The notes under the pieces: model-generated
Seen by the model: only the letters and a program-made list of their open reading frames with translations
Databases searched by the model: none
What the model was told of the DNA's origin: nothing
Position numbers and translations under genes: made by a program
Origin: a virus
Virus record (IMG/VR): IMGVR_UViG_3300027976_002258
Coordinates: 1 to 41,395 of that record
DNA length: 41,395 bases
Strand: one strand, 5' to 3'
In this document: positions 1 to 7,676 of the stretch, one piece after another
How positions within the stretch are numbered: position 1 is the first letter of the stretch
How the letters are laid out: every line of letters begins with the position of its first letter

Positions 1-93
1 TAAAAGATTATTGGCTTCTATATAGTCTGCTAATAATTGTTCTCTGATTTTTGGATGTGCAGTTTTAATTCTTTCTAATGTTATAGCGTCCAT
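1..93 (-). CDS. Endolysin-like peptidase, N-terminal fragment
   Basis: The reverse strand reads an uninterrupted 31 codons from an ATG at 93 to the window edge, starting MDAITLERIKTAHPKIREQL. This opening (a helix of the form ITLERI..hHPK.R..ll..Y.E.N) resembles the N-terminus of M15-family L-alanyl-D-glutamate peptidases common as phage endolysins, which cut peptidoglycan peptides at lysis. The zinc-binding and catalytic residues would lie beyond the window, so the call rests on the N-terminal helix alone. It is transcribed away from the rest of the genes, divergent from the gene at 206. A short unrelated ORF remains possible. Confidence 0.5.
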   Translation of the reverse strand, partial: MDAITLERIKTAHPKIREQLLADYIEANNLL

Positions 94-130
94 GCTGTGT
101 TATATTTTATTTTATATATTAGGGGAATCT

Positions 131-170
131 AGTGAAACAAGAGTGAAACAAGAGTGAAACAAGAGTGAAA
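131..170. repeat. 11-nt tandem repeats (iteron-like)
   Basis: Three perfect head-to-tail copies of agtgaaacaag at 131-141, 142-152 and 153-163 are followed by a partial copy (agtgaaa, 164-170). The 11-nt period is close to one helical turn, so a protein bound at each copy would sit on the same face of the DNA. The array lies between two divergent genes and directly upstream of a TATAAT at 178, which suggests a regulatory role; a replication role is not excluded. Confidence 0.8.
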
Positions 171-177
171 ATAACAG

Positions 178-183
178 TATAAT
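178..183 (+). promoter_or_regulatory. Candidate -10 box (TATAAT) for the gene at 206
   Basis: A TATAAT occurs 8 nt after the tandem repeats and 22 nt before the ATG at 206. There is no clear -35 box at the usual spacing, so activation from the repeats is plausible. The hexamer is frequent by chance in such AT-rich DNA; position is the main support. Confidence 0.35.
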
Positions 184-205
184 TTTTAAATATAAAGTAT
201 AGGTT

Positions 206-421
206 ATGTGGAAAACTAGAGAAATTAAAAAAGGATCCAATTCAAATTATGTTGGATTAGAAATGATATGTCAAAATTCAGAGCCTGAATTAGGAAAATG
301 GGCAATGTACGCTCCTGAAAATACAACATGTGAAAATTGGGTAGAAGTTGGAGCGAATGCAACTGCTGTTTTATGCTATGAATGCGCTAACAGATCTATC
401 AAAAATTTAAAGAATGCATAA
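206..421 (+). CDS. Small Cys-rich hypothetical protein (71 aa)
   Basis: I do not recognise this protein. It has four cysteines at residues 22, 42, 57 and 60, the last two in a C-Y-E-C arrangement, so a single zinc site is possible. There is no signal peptide or membrane segment. The gene is first in the rightward run, behind the tandem repeats, and its 3' end overlaps the next start (414) by 8 nt, implying translational coupling with the membrane protein that follows. Confidence 0.6.
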   Translation: MWKTREIKKGSNSNYVGLEMICQNSEPELGKWAMYAPENTTCENWVEVGANATAVLCYECANRSIKNLKNA

Positions 422-1256
422 ATTAAAATCAATGTTCTTTGAGAATTGGAAATCTATAATGTTTTCATATTCTCTTTTTTCAATAAATGCAATCTTAATA
501 CTAGTATACCCTAAAATAATTGGAGATACTATTGATAATTTGATTCTTAAAAATTATTCATATATATGGTACCTAATACTTACATTTGTAACTCTTATGT
601 TTTTTGGTTATGTGAGCAGAATTTATGATACAATCGTTTTTTCTGGAATATACAGAAAATTTGCATCAGTTGAAACCAGAAAACAAATAGAAGGTGGAGT
701 TGAAACAACTAAAATAAACGGTAGGTTAAACTTAATGCACCATATTGTTAGATTTTTTGAATATGACATGCTAACAATTATTCAAACATTATTTGGCATT
801 GTTGTTTCTGTTTATTTTTTATCACAGGTGAGTTGGTCAATTGTTGGCTTTCTTTTAATACCAGGAGTTGCCATACTAATGGTTACATATTACTATTCCC
901 CTAGGATTGCAAAGTTGACATCGATGAGTAACGATATTACAGAAGAACAGACAAAGGCGGTTTCTACTCGAGACACTCGAATTATTAATAATTTATTAAG
1001 GAGAGGTAGAACCCTTTCGATTAGGTGGTCCAATTTAGATTCAAAATTTAATTTCTGTTTAGAATTTATCATATATGCTAGTGTATCTGCATTGTTGACA
1101 TATTATATAGTTAACAATAAAGTAACGGTGGGAAGCGTATTTTCAACGTATAGATATTTGTTTGAATTTTGTGGGGCTATGCTAGGGATGCCAACTATAA
1201 TATCATCTATTATAAACATTAAAGACGTAATTAAACGATTAGAAACAGAAAATTAA
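414..1256 (+). CDS. ABC-exporter-type transmembrane domain protein without ATPase
   Basis: The 280-residue product looks like the membrane half of a type I ABC exporter. Hydrophobic segments lie at about residues 13-33, 46-68, 119-141, 143-163, 215-235 and 248-268, and the sequence YPKIIGDTIDNL after the first segment matches the P..IG..ID.L pattern of exporter membrane domains. Typical exporters continue with a nucleotide-binding domain of about 240 residues; here the stop comes right after the membrane part and no Walker A, signature or Walker B motif is present. The next gene is a Clp ATPase, not an ABC ATPase. Start at 414 overlaps the previous gene; an in-frame ATG at 432 is an alternative. 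It could pair with a host ATPase, act as a decoy, or have lost transport entirely. Confidence 0.65.
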   Translation: MHKLKSMFFENWKSIMFSYSLFSINAILILVYPKIIGDTIDNLILKNYSYIWYLILTFVTLMFFGYVSRIYDTIVFSGIYRKFASVETRKQIEGGVETTKINGRLNLMHHIVRFFEYDMLTIIQTLFGIVVSVYFLSQVSWSIVGFLLIPGVAILMVTYYYSPRIAKLTSMSNDITEEQTKAVSTRDTRIINNLLRRGRTLSIRWSNLDSKFNFCLEFIIYASVSALLTYYIVNNKVTVGSVFSTYRYLFEFCGAMLGMPTIISSIINIKDVIKRLETEN

Positions 1257-1266
1257 AAAATTAAAT

Positions 1267-3240
1267 ATGCTTAAAAGGACAGATACTCCATTCCTCGATC
1301 AATACGGCGAGGATTTAACAAAGATTGCAGCAGAAGGCAAATTAGACCCAATAATAGGGCGTGAAAAGGAAGTGAATAGAATATGCCAAATACTTTCTAG
1401 GCGCAAGAAAAACAATCCAATAATATTAGGAAATGCAGGGACGGGAAAAACCGCAATTGTCGATTTTATTGCCCAATTGATCGTAGACAAGAAAGTGGCT
1501 ATGACTCTTCTAAATAAACGTATAATATCCTTAAGTATGGCCAACATTGTTGCCGGAACAAAATATAGAGGCGAATTTGAGGAACGTATGAAAAAAATTG
1601 TAGAGGAACTTAAAGGAAACAGAGACATCATTATATTTATTGACGAGATACATACGATGGTTGGAGCAGGTGGAACTAGTGGTTCATTAGATGCTGCCAA
1701 TATATTAAAACCTGCACTTTCTAGAGGTGAAATACAATGTATTGGCGCAACTACTTTAGATGAATACAGAGAACATATAGAATCAGACAGTGCCCTTACT
1801 CGTAGGTTTCAAGAAGTCTTTATAGATCCACCATCAACAATTGACACTATTGAAATATTAAATCGAATAAAACATAATTATGAAGATTTTCATTGTGTTT
1901 CATATACAGCTGAAGCGATTGAAGCATGTGTAATTCTTTCAGATCGATATATTAAACAGCGGGAATTGCCAGACAAGGCTATTGACTTACTTGATGAGGC
2001 AGGATCCAAGGTGCATTTAAAGGAAGTTAAGATACCAAAACATGTTAGAGAACTTGAAGATGAGGCATTAGTTCTAAAGACTTTAAAATTGGATGCTGTA
2101 GAAGCGCAAGACTATGAAAAAGCAGGAAAGTTTAGAGACTTAGAAATTAATAAGCGTACGGACATTGACATTAAAACAAATGAGTGGGAAATTGCATTAC
2201 GCCAAAATAAAAAAACAGTTACGTATGATGATATAGCAGCTGTTATATCGGAGTCGACTGGAATTCCTGTTACTAGATTAACTGATGATGAAAGTCGAAT
2301 TATAATTGGAATGGAAAAGGAATTAAAGTCTATGATTATTGGACAAGATACTGCAGTTGAATTACTATGCAGAGTTATTAAAAGGAGTAGAACTGGAGTA
2401 AGTTCTTCGAATAAACCAATTGGTTCGTTTATGTTCATTGGTCCAAGTGGAACTGGAAAAACCGTTACTACTAAAATTTTATCTGAGTACTATTTTGGAG
2501 GAGAGGACTCATTAATTAGAATTGACATGTCAGAATATCAGGAGAAGTTCGACATAAGTAAGCTTATAGGTTCTCCGCCTGGATATGTCGGTCATGACGA
2601 CGGAGGGCAATTAACAGAAAGAGTTAGACGAAACCCATATTCTGTTGTTCTATTTGATGAGATAGAAAAAGCGCATCCTGACATTTTTAATGTATTGCTT
2701 CAAGTTTTAGATGAAGGTCGACTTACTGATGCATTAGGGCGGACTATTGACTTCACTAATACTATTATAATAATGACAAGCAATGTTGGGGCTAGAAAGG
2801 TTTCTGATTTTGGAACAGGAATTGGATTTTCAAGTTCATCTTCAACAACGTCACATAAAATACAAATGGAATTAATTATTAAAAAAGAACTTAAATTAAA
2901 ATTTGCTCCGGAGTTTCTGAATCGAATCGATGAAATTGTTCTATTCGATAATTTAAAACCAGAAGACGTTTTGAAGATTGCAGAAATTGAAGTTCAAAAA
3001 ACAATTGAACGAATGGAATCACAGGATTATATTATTAGGATTTCTAAATCAGCCATATCATTTTTAGCAGAAAAAGGGTTCGACGTCGCGTATGGCGCAA
3101 GGCCTCTTAAACGTGCAGTTCAAACATATATTGAAGACTTATTAGCAGATTCAATTTTAGAAAAAACAATAGTGAAAGGCACAAAGATTTATAATATATC
3201 GCATATTAAAGGAGAAGATAAACTTTACATAAAACAATAG
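1267..3240 (+). CDS. ClpA/ClpC-type AAA+ unfoldase, N-domain missing
   Basis: This 657-residue protein has both AAA+ modules of class I Clp/Hsp100 unfoldases. D1 carries Walker A GNAGTGKT (55-62), pore loop KYRGEF (99-104), Walker B IIFIDE (122-127) and arginines at 179-180. A short UVR-like stretch DYEKAGKFRDLE (282-293) stands where ClpC has its middle domain. D2 carries Walker A GPSGTGKT (392-399), pore loop GYVG (439-442) and Walker B VLFDE (461-465). An I-G-F tripeptide at 519-521 sits where ClpA/ClpC hold the loop that docks into ClpP. The N-terminal substrate/adaptor domain (about 145 residues in ClpA/ClpC) is absent: the protein begins at the linker before D1. With clpP 0.9 kb downstream it should form a complete phage-encoded ATP-dependent protease; it could also work with host ClpP. 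Confidence 0.92.
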   Translation: MLKRTDTPFLDQYGEDLTKIAAEGKLDPIIGREKEVNRICQILSRRKKNNPIILGNAGTGKTAIVDFIAQLIVDKKVAMTLLNKRIISLSMANIVAGTKYRGEFEERMKKIVEELKGNRDIIIFIDEIHTMVGAGGTSGSLDAANILKPALSRGEIQCIGATTLDEYREHIESDSALTRRFQEVFIDPPSTIDTIEILNRIKHNYEDFHCVSYTAEAIEACVILSDRYIKQRELPDKAIDLLDEAGSKVHLKEVKIPKHVRELEDEALVLKTLKLDAVEAQDYEKAGKFRDLEINKRTDIDIKTNEWEIALRQNKKTVTYDDIAAVISESTGIPVTRLTDDESRIIIGMEKELKSMIIGQDTAVELLCRVIKRSRTGVSSSNKPIGSFMFIGPSGTGKTVTTKILSEYYFGGEDSLIRIDMSEYQEKFDISKLIGSPPGYVGHDDGGQLTERVRRNPYSVVLFDEIEKAHPDIFNVLLQVLDEGRLTDALGRTIDFTNTIIIMTSNVGARKVSDFGTGIGFSSSSSTTSHKIQMELIIKKELKLKFAPEFLNRIDEIVLFDNLKPEDVLKIAEIEVQKTIERMESQDYIIRISKSAISFLAEKGFDVAYGARPLKRAVQTYIEDLLADSILEKTIVKGTKIYNISHIKGEDKLYIKQ

Positions 3241-3244
3241 TATA

Positions 3245-4081
3245 ATGAACATGACATTCAAATATATGGATATGTCCAGCGCATATAATGACATTCTAGG
3301 TAATTTAATGTATGACCCTGAATATGATATTGAGCCTAGAGGCCAAAAAATAAAGGAGATAACAAATACAATCATAGAAATTGGGAACCCTTTAAATAAT
3401 CTATTTTTAAACGCTACTCGGAATTCTCCTTTAAAATATATTGCTGCTGAACTTTTTTGGTATTTCTCTGGTTCAAATACCACAGAATATATTTCAAAAT
3501 ATGCAACAATGTGGGATTCTCTTAAAAACACAGATGGAACTGTTAATTCCGCATATGGATATTTATTATTTAAAGAACGTAATGCACATGGATTAACACA
3601 ATATCAGTGGGTTATAGAATCATTGAAACGAGACAAAGATAGCAGACAGGCGTTCATGCACTTTAATAACCCATCTCACCAGTTTTTTGAAAATAAAGAT
3701 CAAGTATGTACTTTGAATGGAGTCTTTCAAATAAGAAAAGACATGTTAAATTTAACAATTACAATGAGAAGCAACGATGTTATATTAGGATTTCCTGCAG
3801 ACTTTGCTTTTTTTAGTGTATTACAGCAACAATTACATCGACACTTATTAAAATATTATCCAAATTTAAAGATTGGAAGCTATACTCATATTTCAAATTC
3901 AATGCACGTGTATGAAAAACATTTTAAATTAGCTGAAGAAATGCTGGAATCTCCATTCTATGCTGGTTTAATGCCAGAACTGGATTGTAATTTAATAGAA
4001 GAAGATGGAACTCCTATCGATTTGACTAAAATAAATGATAGTGTGTTTTTAAATTTTCTAAGATATCAAATTAAAAAATAA
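3245..4081 (+). CDS. Thymidylate-synthase-family enzyme, probable dCMP (hydroxy)methylase
   Basis: The 278-residue product has the thymidylate synthase fold: DSRQAFMHFNNP (132-143), nucleophile Cys155, RSND (175-178) for phosphate and base binding, and HVY (221-223). In E. coli ThyA the key Asn177 lies 31 residues after Cys146 in LPFNIA; here the residue 31 after Cys155 is Asp186, in FPADFA. Asn-to-Asp at this position is the known signature of enzymes acting on dCMP rather than dUMP, such as T4 gp42. The usual P-C-H around the nucleophile is V-C-T. I infer that it makes 5-hydroxymethyl- or 5-methyl-dCMP for modified DNA; a divergent thymidylate synthase is the alternative. The gene lies between the two Clp genes, 4 nt after the unfoldase stop. 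Confidence 0.85.
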   Translation: MNMTFKYMDMSSAYNDILGNLMYDPEYDIEPRGQKIKEITNTIIEIGNPLNNLFLNATRNSPLKYIAAELFWYFSGSNTTEYISKYATMWDSLKNTDGTVNSAYGYLLFKERNAHGLTQYQWVIESLKRDKDSRQAFMHFNNPSHQFFENKDQVCTLNGVFQIRKDMLNLTITMRSNDVILGFPADFAFFSVLQQQLHRHLLKYYPNLKIGSYTHISNSMHVYEKHFKLAEEMLESPFYAGLMPELDCNLIEEDGTPIDLTKINDSVFLNFLRYQIKK

Positions 4082-4111
4082 TTAACCAATAATCATAATC
4101 ACAATTAAAAC

Positions 4112-4816
4112 ATGCATTACAATCCAAAAAACAAAGAATTTCAAAGATATGCTCAATCTGAATTTGGAGTATCTTCATTAAATTTAGACTACCATCAATC
4201 AAATTTGGAGAGCTCTATGACTCCATATATTTTAGAGGAACGCGAAATGCGAGTTACTCAAATGGATATTTTCTCGAGACTTATGGCTGATAGGATTTTA
4301 TGGGTAGCTGGCACTGTTAATGACAAGATGTCAATTATAACCCAAGCACAACTTATGTTTTTAGATAGCACCGGTCAACATCTAGACATAACGATGCACA
4401 TTGATTCACCGGGAGGTTCAGTCAAATCTGGTCTTTCAATAGTGGACGTAATGGACTGGATAAAAAGCGACATAAAAACAGTTAACACTGGAATTTGTGC
4501 GTCAATGGGATCGATTTTACTAGGAGCAGGAACAAAGGGTAAACGCAGTAGTTTACGACATTCAACGACGATGTTGCATATGTCATCAGGTGGGTTCTCA
4601 GGAAATATCCAAGATGCAGAAATCAACTACAAGGAATGGCAAAAAGTAAACAAAGAGTTATTCGTTTTACTTGGTTCATACTGTGGCAAAACAGCAGAAA
4701 CTGTCATGGCAGATGCTACACGAGATTTTTGGCTTTCTGCCGAAGAGGCAGTTGAATATGGCATCATTGATGAAGTAATTAATCCTATTAAATCACAATC
4801 TAAAAAAACGAAATAA
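4112..4816 (+). CDS. clpP: ClpP serine protease
   Basis: The 234-residue protein matches the ClpP peptidase family. The catalytic triad is Ser131 (ICASMGS), His156 (TMLHMSSGG) and Asp205 (TRDFWLSA); the spacings of 25 and 49 residues equal those of E. coli ClpP (97, 122, 171). IDSPGGSV (97-104) supplies the oxyanion-hole glycines. The N-terminus is about 35 residues longer than mature E. coli ClpP, possibly a cleaved propeptide or altered axial loop. Beyond a role with the N-truncated unfoldase at 1267, ClpP-fold enzymes also serve as phage prohead proteases, so capsid maturation is another possible job. The stop shares its last base with the next ATG. Confidence 0.93.
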   Translation: MHYNPKNKEFQRYAQSEFGVSSLNLDYHQSNLESSMTPYILEEREMRVTQMDIFSRLMADRILWVAGTVNDKMSIITQAQLMFLDSTGQHLDITMHIDSPGGSVKSGLSIVDVMDWIKSDIKTVNTGICASMGSILLGAGTKGKRSSLRHSTTMLHMSSGGFSGNIQDAEINYKEWQKVNKELFVLLGSYCGKTAETVMADATRDFWLSAEEAVEYGIIDEVINPIKSQSKKTK

Positions 4817-5013
4817 TGAGAATACATTTTTATATGTTAGCAGAAGATTTTGAATATTTAAACAGTATTATAAAAAACGGGATGGCAACAGGAGAGCGTA
4901 AAATTATAATCGCACATAGTTACTTTAAAAACGCATATTTAGTTAATCTATCGTATGATGATTTTGTAATTATTATAGATAATGATGTTTTAGCTCCAAT
5001 TATATCACTATAA
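4816..5013 (+). CDS. Hypothetical protein (65 aa)
   Basis: I do not recognise this protein. The start codon overlaps the clpP stop (TAATG), so it is probably translated by re-initiation with clpP. The sequence is a mix of short hydrophobic strands and charged turns with no obvious membrane helix, compatible with a small alpha/beta fold. Given the coupling, a role as partner or regulator of the protease can be proposed but is not shown. Confidence 0.6.
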   Translation: MRIHFYMLAEDFEYLNSIIKNGMATGERKIIIAHSYFKNAYLVNLSYDDFVIIIDNDVLAPIISL

Positions 5014-5052
5014 ATTAACGCACATATCTTAAAAATTATAGATAGATATGGT

Positions 5053-5754
5053 ATGGATATATTGAAATCGAGTTGGCTTCTAGAAGCACCACATGACTAT
5101 GAACTAAAATATTATAGAATGATGGCTTTAGTTGAAAGAATAAAAAAAATGATAGAATCTAATAATTTGCACACATCATTGTTAGAGGTTGAATCTGAAC
5201 TTTTAAGTCTAAGAGCAATCAAAAACAGGAGAGCCTCTATTGAAAATAAATCACGAGTAATTACAGGAATTGATGTAGAATTAATGTCTTTAAAATATAA
5301 TAATATTGCAGTAGATTATAATCTAGATTCAATGTACAATATATGTGACATTGCTATAGTTGTACTTGAAGATTTATTTAAAATTATAAAAGATAAATGG
5401 AGGTTTATAGAAACGCATTGTTATATAACGGAAATACCAAATGTAAGGGATTTGAATACGAAGGGATTCATCTTATACATAGATCCGAATTCTGACATAT
5501 CTATAAAGGTTTATTCTTATATTGAACCAGTTTCATTCAAAATCAACTGGAATGAATTGATTTTGAATGAAGTTGAGACAATAGACAATTCGCTTAAGAG
5601 TATTTCCGAATTTGTTATAAAAAAATCTGATGTTGATTACAATAACAGATTTTTTAGATTCGATATTAAATTTAAACGTAATGTTGAGCCGTTTAATAAT
5701 ATATACATGATTACTGTAATGAAGCATATGTTATTTAAACACATCAGAAAGTGA
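5053..5754 (+). CDS. Hypothetical protein (233 aa)
   Basis: I do not recognise a family. The N-terminal third is helical and charged (about residues 15-65, with leucine-rich stretches that may form a coiled coil); the rest alternates beta-like segments. It is soluble by appearance, with no signal peptide or membrane helix. It follows the Clp block after a 39-nt gap and ends with TGA, immediately upstream of the first copy of the repeated promoter-like element, so it is probably the last gene of the first transcription unit. Confidence 0.65.
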   Translation: MDILKSSWLLEAPHDYELKYYRMMALVERIKKMIESNNLHTSLLEVESELLSLRAIKNRRASIENKSRVITGIDVELMSLKYNNIAVDYNLDSMYNICDIAIVVLEDLFKIIKDKWRFIETHCYITEIPNVRDLNTKGFILYIDPNSDISIKVYSYIEPVSFKINWNELILNEVETIDNSLKSISEFVIKKSDVDYNNRFFRFDIKFKRNVEPFNNIYMITVMKHMLFKHIRK

Positions 5755-5758
5755 TATT

Positions 5759-5842
5759 AAACTTTAACAAAACTTTAACACTTTATTTTTTCATATTAAC
5801 CGGAAATTGATTAAATTTACTTATAATAATTAATCAAATCAC
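5759..5842 (+). promoter_or_regulatory. Repeated promoter-like element, copy 1
   Basis: First of three near-identical elements (others at 8232 and 11176). In order it holds two perfect tandem copies of aaactttaaca (5759-5769, 5770-5780), a cttt-plus-T tract, catRYtaacc, and a TATAAT (5822-5827) placed between inverted arms TTGATTA (5807-5813) and TAATCAA (5831-5837). The arms start 24 nt apart in all three copies. The ATG at 5843 follows directly. Conservation of the order and spacing supports a phage-specific promoter with an overlapping operator. Confidence 0.75.
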
Positions 5843-6106
5843 ATGGCAACAAATCAGATCACATTAAAAAAATACGTTGAAAATCCAAAGATAGGAAAAA
5901 CGTATTACTTTATTTTCGCAGGTACATTGATGCAAGGACCTATTATTTCATTAGACCATGAACTTTCAAAACAGGATGGGCATAAATGGTTTTGGATGAA
6001 GGAGCGAGAAGGAACATATATCAGTAAAACTAAGAGCACATATCCAATATCAATATATAAGATATTTAGCGATATAAATGATGTTAATAATGTACGTAAA
6101 AACTAA
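5843..6106 (+). CDS. Hypothetical protein (87 aa)
   Basis: I do not recognise this protein. It is lysine-rich, apparently soluble, with aromatic patches (YYFIF near 21-25, WFWM near 49-52) suggesting a small beta-rich domain. It is the first gene behind promoter-like copy 1, with a short A-rich leader, and ends 6 nt before the exonuclease gene, so the two are probably co-transcribed. Confidence 0.6.
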   Translation: MATNQITLKKYVENPKIGKTYYFIFAGTLMQGPIISLDHELSKQDGHKWFWMKEREGTYISKTKSTYPISIYKIFSDINDVNNVRKN

Positions 6107-6112
6107 AAAAAC

Positions 6113-6844
6113 ATGTATTCAACTTCTGAAATTAAAGAGATGTTATTCATTGATATTGAAACCACATCAGAGTATTCTAGTCATGAAGCTTTTTGTAGAG
6201 AAAGACCAAATGCAATAGCACTATGGACTAAAAGAGCAGATCAACATCGCTCATATGAAAAACATTTATCTGAACTAAGCGACTCTGAATTATATGACAA
6301 GATGGCGGCCCTGAGCCCCGAATTTAGTAAAATTATAGTTATATCAATAGGTCAGATTAAACATGATGAGTCTGGAATAAATTCAACTTCAAAAATTCGT
6401 TCTTTTTATGGAGACAATGAGTCTGAAGTTCTTAAAGCATTTATGGGAACTTCACAGGCTATCTTTTCTAAAAATCCATCTATAAAATTTATTGGACATA
6501 ATATTAAAAACTTTGACTTTCCGTTTCTTATTAAGCGCTCTATTATTAATGGTGTATCAATTCCACACCAGTTTCATTTACAGAAAAAGAAACCATGGGA
6601 AAATTGCATTATAGATACGTACGAAATTTGGAAATTTGGTGGTTTTACTAGTGCTTCTCTTGCATCGATATGCGAATCTTTAAAAATACCTTCGCCTAAA
6701 ACAATAATGGACGGTAGCGATGTTACATCTGAATATTGGAATGGAAACCTTGAAAATATTAAAAATTATTGTGAGCTTGACGTCGCTGCAACAATGAATG
6801 TTATTCTTAAAATGGCTAATATGCCATTATTATTGTTAACTTAA
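6113..6844 (+). CDS. DEDDy-type 3'-5' exonuclease
   Basis: The 243-residue protein carries the three Exo motifs of DnaQ-fold exonucleases: Exo I FIDIETT (Asp14, Glu16), Exo II GHNIKNFDFPFL (Asp135), and Exo III NYCELD (Tyr219 and Asp223), the last making it the DEDDy subclass. This agrees with the family of stand-alone predicted exonucleases related to the proofreading domain of family B DNA polymerases. No polymerase domain follows, and none is encoded in the window. It probably removes nucleotides from 3' ends in replication, recombination or host DNA breakdown. It is second in the unit started by promoter-like copy 1. Confidence 0.85.
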   Translation: MYSTSEIKEMLFIDIETTSEYSSHEAFCRERPNAIALWTKRADQHRSYEKHLSELSDSELYDKMAALSPEFSKIIVISIGQIKHDESGINSTSKIRSFYGDNESEVLKAFMGTSQAIFSKNPSIKFIGHNIKNFDFPFLIKRSIINGVSIPHQFHLQKKKPWENCIIDTYEIWKFGGFTSASLASICESLKIPSPKTIMDGSDVTSEYWNGNLENIKNYCELDVAATMNVILKMANMPLLLLT

Positions 6845-6873
6845 GTCATTTAGATATATAGTATAAACACATT

Positions 6874-7005
6874 ATGCGCAAAGAATCAATTGTCACTCGA
6901 AGAAATATAATCATTGAACTAATTCTTTTTTTAAAGGAGAATGAGCCTCTTAATTTTCTCAAAATACAAACACTTCAACAAAAATTAGATACAATAGACA
7001 AATAA
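6874..7005 (+). CDS. Small hypothetical protein (43 aa)
   Basis: A 43-codon frame starts MRKESIVTRRNIIIELILFL and ends in TAA 3 nt before the next ATG. It is basic at the N-terminus, with a predicted amphipathic helix and a short C-terminal coiled-coil-like stretch. Support is the tight packing with the next gene, the tatagtataaacac sequence just upstream, and the lack of any other feature in the gap. It could be a chance frame. Confidence 0.5.
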   Translation: MRKESIVTRRNIIIELILFLKENEPLNFLKIQTLQQKLDTIDK

Positions 7006-7008
7006 ATA

Positions 7009-7671
7009 ATGAACAAGATCCCAAGTTTCAGTGTATTTGATATAATTAGTTCTGCTATAAATAATACTTCAGATTCTAATGATATTTCAAGTGTTCCATT
7101 ATCACAAAACCCTTCACCTGGAAATTCTGAGATAGCGCAACCAAACCTGAGCGAAATGAATAGTGCAGGATCTAAATTATCAGAAACCCAAACTCAAGCT
7201 CAGAATTCAACAAAACCTGAAGCCAGAAGAAAAGAAAATCCAGCAAATAAGAACATCAAATATGAAAAACTGGAAGATGCCGATGAAACCACTAGTGTTG
7301 ATCCAAGAAAAGATAATCCTAAACCAAAAAGGAAGGGATTTATGGAATGGCTAATAGCAAAAAAGATGGAGTCTATGATGAAAAAACATATGGGAGGAGA
7401 CCAAAACTCAACAAATGGCGATAAAGGTCATAAGAGCGAAGACCCTCGAATTGAAAAGAAACAAGAACAATCTAATATAGACAGGAAACCTCAAAAAGGA
7501 TTTGATGGAAACGGTATAAAAATTAAAGATCCAGGAGTACCATCAACTACATTTGACAAAAAACACGATGGTCCACTATACATCGCCCCGTTGCATAATT
7601 TAGGCCCAAACTTTAATGTTCCTAAATCAAACTCTAAATTTCCAAAGATAAATTTACCTAAATTCAAATAA
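7009..7671 (+). CDS. Disordered, Lys/Ser/Asn/Pro-rich protein (220 aa)
   Basis: I do not recognise this protein. Most of it is low in complexity and probably unfolded: residues 15-75 are rich in Ser, Asn, Pro and Gln, and 75-220 in Lys, Asp and Pro. One ordered-looking helix, GFMEWLIAKKMESMMKKHMGG, spans roughly 109-129 and is amphipathic and basic. The overall positive charge would suit a nucleic-acid or virion-interior protein, but that is a guess. It ends 5 nt from the stop of the oppositely oriented gene at 7677. Confidence 0.65.
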   Translation: MNKIPSFSVFDIISSAINNTSDSNDISSVPLSQNPSPGNSEIAQPNLSEMNSAGSKLSETQTQAQNSTKPEARRKENPANKNIKYEKLEDADETTSVDPRKDNPKPKRKGFMEWLIAKKMESMMKKHMGGDQNSTNGDKGHKSEDPRIEKKQEQSNIDRKPQKGFDGNGIKIKDPGVPSTTFDKKHDGPLYIAPLHNLGPNFNVPKSNSKFPKINLPKFK

Positions 7672-7676
7672 AATGC

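Noticed and set aside
131-170. CRISPR array
   Set aside because: The 11-nt units are directly adjacent without spacers.
1299-1700. Long leftward open frames inside the clp-like gene and other large genes
   Set aside because: They lie entirely opposite clear conserved genes, have no leader, and encode low-quality sequence; they are frame shadows.
3157-3531. Leftward 124-codon frame opposite the TS-family gene
   Set aside because: It overlaps the end of the unfoldase and the start of a conserved enzyme, with no independent support.
3245-4081. Plain thymidylate synthase (thyA) annotation
   Set aside because: Fold agrees, but the Asp at the Asn177-equivalent position and the altered P-C-H motif argue against dUMP as the substrate.
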